A stretch of DNA of 64,000 bases, taken from assembly GCF_000499845.2 (NCBI RefSeq), contig NC_023756.2, forward strand, positions 46,577,947 through 46,641,946, written 5' to 3'. Every line of letters begins with the position of its first letter. Within the stretch, counting starts at the first letter, position 1. This document shows, one piece after another, positions 59,166 through 64,000 of this stretch. The notes beneath the pieces are model-generated. The model saw only the letters and a program-made list of their open reading frames with translations. It was not told the DNA's origin and did no database searches. The DNA is from Phaseolus vulgaris (lineage: Eukaryota; Streptophyta; Magnoliopsida; Fabales; Fabaceae). The position numbers were made by a program, and so were the translations under genes.

Positions 59166-59774
59166 ATCCACTTATAAATTAATTTTATCTCTAATCAGAT
59201 CTTTAAATTATTTCTTAATTTGTAAGCTACAGTAAGATCATGACTAAACCCTCTTTCACTCGTAAAACAAAAACATAATGACGTCTCAACAATCTAGAGA
59301 CACTATGCAAAATATCAATGCCAATGTCTTTTTTTATTGAATTCCAATTTTTTTTCCGTCACTTAGTGAGAAGGTTAGAATCGTGTTTGTCTCAATATTA
59401 GGATCATGTCCCACTCAAAATTACTTAATTGATATCATTATATTATATTATTTTATTTTCTCACTTGCATCAAAGATTTTCCTTTAAATTATTAAGAATT
59501 GAGAGTGCACATATATACCTTATCCTCTAGATACGCCAATACTTCAACCACTACAGAAAAAATTCTAAGGGTATTGGATTTTAATACCCCTTTTGACAAA
59601 AAATATCTTAGTTGTTGGATGGGAATGGCACCTTATTCACCACTGATTTTCAACTAAGTTCTTGTATGACCACTAACACAAAAAAAATATTACCAAAATG
59701 GGGCAAAAAGTGAAGGATTCCCCCACCTTTATAAATTTTTTTTTGTTTTACTTTAGTAGTTTTGGTTATACCTA
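59166..59774. other. AT-rich spacer
   Basis: No gene. A CACTA-like word (cactacagaaaaaattc) occurs at 59549 but no matching right end is seen. Confidence 0.4.
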
Positions 59775-60106
59775 CACTACTAAAATAAAGAAATAGAAAC
59801 CAATTTTTATAGACAAAAAGTAATTAGTTGCTATAGTGACTAAATTAGAGATCATTCTAGAAACTAAATTTTTTTTGGATTCTAGATTAGTTTATATTAT
59901 TATTAAATGGTTTCTAAATTGATATTTAATTAGCAACCAAAGTTTTTGCTACCAATTATTTAGATTCTAAATTTGGTAGTAAAAATATGTATTTTTGCTA
60001 CCAATTATTTAGATTCTAAAAATCTTGGTTGCTAATTAGACACAAATTTAAAAACTATTTAACAATTTAAAATTTATTTCTATTTCATGATTTTTTTTGT
60101 GTAATG
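59775..60106. mobile_element. CACTA-type foldback MITE
   Basis: Starts cactactaaaataaag and ends ttttttttgtgtaatg. The arms carry aaaccaatttttatag, ttagttgctatagtgac and attagcaaccaaag with complements on the other side. A central stretch (tgctaccaattatttagattc) is present twice, a small internal duplication. Flanking triplets are CTA and ATA. Confidence 0.75.
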
Positions 60107-60749
60107 ATAAAAGAAATACATAAAGTTTGAAACATTTTAGGAAATAATGATATTTTATTATCAATAATGGATTTTTTCCAGCTTATTTTGTTGAGAAGTT
60201 AGAGAGCATGGTGACTTAGAAAATATGGAAAGAAGAAAGTGACAGTTTTTGCTAAGGAAAGAAAGGAAGTAATTAAATATTGATTAAGGGTAGAAATTTA
60301 AAATCTAGAATGATTAGGCCTGTATTTCTTTTACATTAAGAGATAAGGGCACGTTTTCTTTTATATATAAAAAAAACTAATTACTTAGTTACGAAATATT
60401 CGATATGGCTATGCATGGACCAATATTTATATGACTAATGGTATTGCCAGATATATTGTTTAGAAAAATATATACCATAATTGATTTCGAATTAATCATA
60501 ATTTTAATTCATAAGTTTAAAACACAGGCGTATTCTTCTTGTTATGAAATATAATAAATAATATACTATCTAAAGTAAAAAAAAAAATACATGAAATGTT
60601 AATGCATGTTTTTTTTTATTTGATAAATTGTTATTTATGGTAAATTTATTGACTTTTTATAATAACTTTTTTAGAATGATACCTAAAAACTTTGTATTGA
60701 GTGCATATTCATAGTATATTGTATGCTTCTAGGTTTGGTTGTTTGGAAA
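60107..60749. other. AT-rich spacer
   Basis: No gene or repeat is recognised. Confidence 0.4.
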
Positions 60750-60790
60750 TTTTTTTTATAAAAATTTTTATGTTAGGTATCACTATGACT
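60750..60790 (-). mobile_element. LINE tail fragment
   Basis: Plus-strand text ttttttataaaaatttttatg, then ttaggtatcactatgac is the complement of the LINE 3' end. Only the last about 40 bases are present, directly next to a TRIM LTR. Confidence 0.6.
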
Positions 60791-60796
60791 AGATGT

Positions 60797-60913
60797 ATAA
60801 CTTTGGACTTTAAGTCTAACCCAATCCCATAAAACTAGTTCATATGGTGAGATTTGTATTCACTTATATACAATGAAATATTATCATATCTAGTCGATGT
60901 GGAATCTTCAACA
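60797..60913 (-). repeat. Solo TRIM LTR
   Basis: On the plus strand: ttggactttaagtctaacc, cataaaactagttcatatgg, cacttatatacaatgaaat, tctagtcgatgtggaatc and a caacac end. This is the complement of a nearly complete TRIM LTR. No interior or primer site adjoins it. Confidence 0.75.
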
Positions 60914-61815
60914 CTCTTAAAATCAAAATCATAATTAATGTTCGATAGGATAAAAATTTAAATAATTTTGATAACATTTTTAAAAATACATTTTAAATCT
61001 AACTTAATCTTATAAATTCGACTTTAGTTATATATTATGAAATAAAGAGCAAACAATCTTAAAAATAAATTCCATTTCCAAGCTTGACCTAGAGAATGCA
61101 CTAGTTTATTCCTTTCTATGATTATATGAGTAATTTGTAGCAGAAATGAAGCCACGCATGTAAAGTTTTCTTAGTTTCAATGGCCACTTTTGACCCTGTT
61201 ACAGTTTAATGCAAATAACAATTGGTTTTCACTTTATTCTGTTATCTTCTTATAATCAAAGTTAAAGAGAAAGAAACTATTGATTTTGATCTATCCAACT
61301 TACTTTATTGACTAAAAGGAAACACGTTTATTTCAATAACATTATTGAATTGTAAAAAAAAGTGAAATAAAATTTAACATGCATGCACCCAGTGAACTCA
61401 TTTGTGGATACAGAAAGATATCAAAATTAAAACAAAATAAAAACAACAAGTGAAAATGAAATACTAATGACAGAACTATATCATATTTTTTTTTATCGAC
61501 AATAACATTTAAAATCATTTTAGAGGTGATTCAACCCTTATACATAAAAACAATAACAATAAAACAATAATCAGAGACTAGCTCAAAACCCAACCTAACA
61601 CCCCTTATTGCTAACATATAAGAAATCCTAACATCGTATCAAACCACCAACTTCATACATTCTAAAGGTTCTAAACACTAACGGGAAAAAGAAAACGAAA
61701 ACAGAATACGAAAACAAAATAAAATTTTGCATAAATCCAAAATCAAACATCAACTTCCATCGAAGCGAACATTATATCATCGCCTAGTATGCAATTATTG
61801 AACCCTTCTAATTTT
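60914..61815. other. Spacer and downstream flank of the glycine-rich protein gene
   Basis: A short diverged TRIM LTR piece may lie at about 60985-61050. The last about 200 bases before 61816 are the likely 3' UTR of the glycine-rich protein. Nothing else is seen. Confidence 0.4.
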
Positions 61816-62241
61816 TCAAGGCTTATTGGCTTCAACATGCTTGAAACCACCAATGACACCACCAATTCCACCTATAACACCTCCAATTCCAATTCCTTTG
61901 TAAATGCCTCCACCAATGCCACCAACTATACCACCACCACCTAAACCATTACCACCAATTCCAACACCTAGACCACTACCACCACCTAAACCACTCCCAC
62001 CACCACCATCTCCTCCAAATCCACCCCCTAAACCACCACCACCTCCACCTCCTCCGCCATATCCTCCTCCTAAACCACCACTTCCTCCACCCAAACCACC
62101 ACCGGACCCTCCATCTATGCATGATTCAGGCTTCTTCACCTCTTCCTTTGATTTTTTCTGCAAGTTCCTAGCATCAACATTCTGGAACATTAATCCCAGC
62201 ACCAAAATAACAACCCAAATGAACTTCCTCTCCATCACCAT
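61816..62241 (-). CDS. Secreted glycine-rich protein
   Basis: Single-exon gene of 141 residues. It starts MVMERKFIWVVILVLGLMFQ, a basic start followed by a hydrophobic core, with likely signal-peptide cleavage after NVDA. A short charged linker (LQKKSKEEVKKPESC) with one Cys precedes a long glycine-rich domain of GGG-L/Y/F/S units, turning into GIGGVIGG-type units near the end and closing with FKHVEANKP. Family knowledge: class I-type glycine-rich proteins are usually cell-wall or extracellular. The frame is open upstream only from a GTG; the first ATG is at 62241, and a second ATG two codons later is an alternative. A TATA box stands about 60 bases upstream. The Pro-rich frame on the opposite strand is an artefact of Gly codons. 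Confidence 0.88.
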   Translation of the reverse strand: MVMERKFIWVVILVLGLMFQNVDARNLQKKSKEEVKKPESCIDGGSGGGLGGGSGGLGGGYGGGGGGGGGLGGGFGGDGGGGSGLGGGSGLGVGIGGNGLGGGGIVGGIGGGIYKGIGIGGVIGGIGGVIGGFKHVEANKP

Positions 62242-62286
62242 CTTATAATATTTTACTGCTACACACTTCACTGATCACACCACCTA

Positions 62287-62325
62287 TGTATGCATGGATT
62301 TATATAGTTCTTGCTTGCATGTGAA
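62287..62325 (-). promoter_or_regulatory. TATA box and RY motifs of the glycine-rich protein gene
   Basis: On the minus strand ACTATATAAATCC gives a TATA box (62299-62306). CATGCATA lies directly next to it (62289-62296), and a second CATGCA is found in CACATGCAAGC upstream (about 62314-62324). CATGCA is the RY core bound by B3 factors of the seed programme; seed expression is an inference from these motifs only. Confidence 0.55.
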
Positions 62326-63929
62326 CGAATGATAATGTTCATGTAAAAGAAGAGGAATAGAATTTAATGTGCAGTTGGAGATGTTTATTGCAACCTCACA
62401 AGTTACCTTCCCTCAAAGTAATAGACCAGCTCTACCACATGACAGTAACGTGAACTTCCATTTCGCATTCATGATTCGCACACTTATATTTTCTCTCCAT
62501 CCACCATTTATATGTATAAACCATAATCATCATCAATTCTCAATTAATTTCATAACATACCAAAACAATAATATGCTACACTTGAAGTGACCAGCTTAAT
62601 AAATCAAAGGTGAGTTCATGTGATTTTATGATATCAATTTTTTTTTTCTAGAATGCAAAGCTTAGAGATAGGATTTTTTTGTCATATTCTTCGTTCGTTT
62701 TTGAAAAAAAAAAACATCTGTATTAATACTCCAAAATAATTTTTTTATCAGTTAAAAAAATATAAATCACTTCGTGTAACTCTTTTATATAACAAAAAAA
62801 AAAACACCAACAACTCTTTTAAAAAAAAACTCTGAAAATTTATCAAAAGCTGTAACTCAAAACCAATAGACACATTAAAAAAAGAATAACACCACAAAAT
62901 CAACCTATTCAAAATTATCAAAGGTTGTTGATTATAAACAAACAAGTTAGCGAATCAAGACATCAATCAGAAAAAGAAAAACATGTAAAAACAAATTTCG
63001 TTGTAAATAAAGACTAAACCTTTAGTTGAAAAAAAAATTCAAAATATCAATAACTCCACCTTTAAATATGTGTTTATTCATACGTCTCCAAATCTCATTA
63101 ATAACTGCAATCCATATACTTCTCTTAACAAGATTTATAAAAATTAAGGTGTTCAGTAGATCATATGCACCAAAATAGTATTTTCAATTTTTTTGCTGAT
63201 TAAAAATTATATAAAAGTAAATGAAAGTTTGATGCTTTTTTCTGTGATAATCAGAGGTACAGTGCTCTATCTCTTCATTAATTTTAACCAAATTGTTTTC
63301 TTTTCAAGCAAATATTTGAGTTGGATTGCAAGGGTTTGATCAGTTGAGATATATAAATTAACTTTAAACAATGAAATATAGTTCTCTAATTGTTTAATAT
63401 ATTGCACATTCAGACTTAAACTTTTAGACTATTTTAATAAGTGTCAATTGGCATGTTAATAATTTTTGGTTTAGTGAATGATAATGAATTCACTTAAAGA
63501 AGAAAGTTGAGCAGAGATGAAGAACAGAGTTGTTTGTTGGTGGTTATGCAGTCATAAATTGTACAGTGAGTAGTGCAGAGGCCTATTCTGACAAGCTGAT
63601 ACAGTGAGCTCAATATTGTGTAACACTGTTGCAGTATGTTGGAATTATTTTGTCGGAATGGTGGCACACTACCATCCAATATTTCTTCGTGGTAGACGGT
63701 GATGGGGTACTCAATATGGACCATGTAGATTAATCTCAGATATTTTCATAATTATGTTATTATGATTAATAGTATATACTGTGAAACATTACTAATCATT
63801 TTAACTGAGTCTGTTAGGTAATTCTTTCATTTACCTTGTTCAAACTCAGAATACTTAAAAACTTGAATTCAGTATTACTTGCTTGAAAAACAAAGATTTT
63901 CTTAATTATATATATAGAGAGGAAGAAGC
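62326..63929. other. AT-rich spacer upstream of the glycine-rich protein gene
   Basis: No gene is supported. 62340-62600 is the distal promoter side of the glycine-rich protein. 63490-63730 is less AT-rich and has a short minus-strand open frame (63494-63724) with no known domain. Confidence 0.45.
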
Positions 63930-64000
63930 CACTACAAGAAAAAAAAAAACATGAAATAAAAACCAATTTTTAGATACCAAAATAATTAGTTGCAATAGTA
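63930..64000 (+). mobile_element. CACTA-type foldback MITE, cut by the window end
   Basis: Starts cactacaagaaaaaaaa and continues aaaaccaatttttagatacc, then ataattagttgcaatagta, matching the left arm of the 382-bp copy at 35814. The right part lies outside the window. Confidence 0.85.

Noticed and set aside
61904..62248. Proline-rich plus-strand frame
   Set aside because: It is the complement of the glycine-rich repeat; Gly codons read in antisense give Pro.
1..64000. tRNA, rRNA or CRISPR-like arrays
   Set aside because: No tRNA T-arm/D-arm pairs, rRNA segments or regularly spaced repeats with unique spacers were seen; CRISPR is not expected in a plant nuclear window.

Overview
The window is AT-rich plant nuclear DNA, from a eudicot and probably a legume. 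The evidence is an intron-rich sulfate transporter gene with canonical GT/AG junctions, a cell-wall LRR-extensin gene, plant-type LINE, copia, TRIM and CACTA repeats, many (TA)n runs and TATA/G-box promoter motifs. The legume assignment is an inference from repeat style and from the closest resemblance of the transporter; no species is claimed.

Only three protein-coding genes can be supported, all on the minus strand. (1) 10548-12725: a single-exon leucine-rich-repeat extensin (LRX3/4/5-like) of 725 codons. (2) 35239-41329: a group 3 sulfate transporter most like SULTR3;5 (the group containing the legume symbiosome transporter SST1), rebuilt here from 12 exons that join in frame to 652 residues. 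(3) 61816-62241: a small secreted glycine-rich protein with a TATA box and RY motifs just upstream. They have no evident functional link; two act in or are exported to the cell wall and one is a membrane transporter.

The rest is repeats and featureless AT-rich spacer. One plant L1-type LINE family (RT, zinc knuckle, RNase H) has a long but dead copy at 52455-55460 and at least eight 5'-truncated copies. A CACTA-type foldback MITE family (termini CACTACAAGAAAA) has several copies, one a 382-bp near-perfect palindrome. A TRIM family (LTR starting TGTTGGAGATC, tRNA-iMet primer site TGGTATCAGAGCC) has about nine copies or fragments. A copia family is present as a solo LTR with a perfect 5-bp target duplication and as two remnants. 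Several repeats are nested, which gives a relative insertion order. Intron 11 of the sulfate transporter carries a small tandem array of LINE-tail/TRIM units with the MITE sitting exactly at a repeat junction.

No new defence, metabolic or regulatory system was found. The most useful observations are the reconstructed SULTR3;5-like gene, the rearranged intron 11, the nested TE chronology, a perfect 111-bp tandem duplication downstream of the LRX gene, and two GC-rich promoter-like islands (about 19.14-19.31 kb and 21.84-22.02 kb) with no recognisable gene attached.
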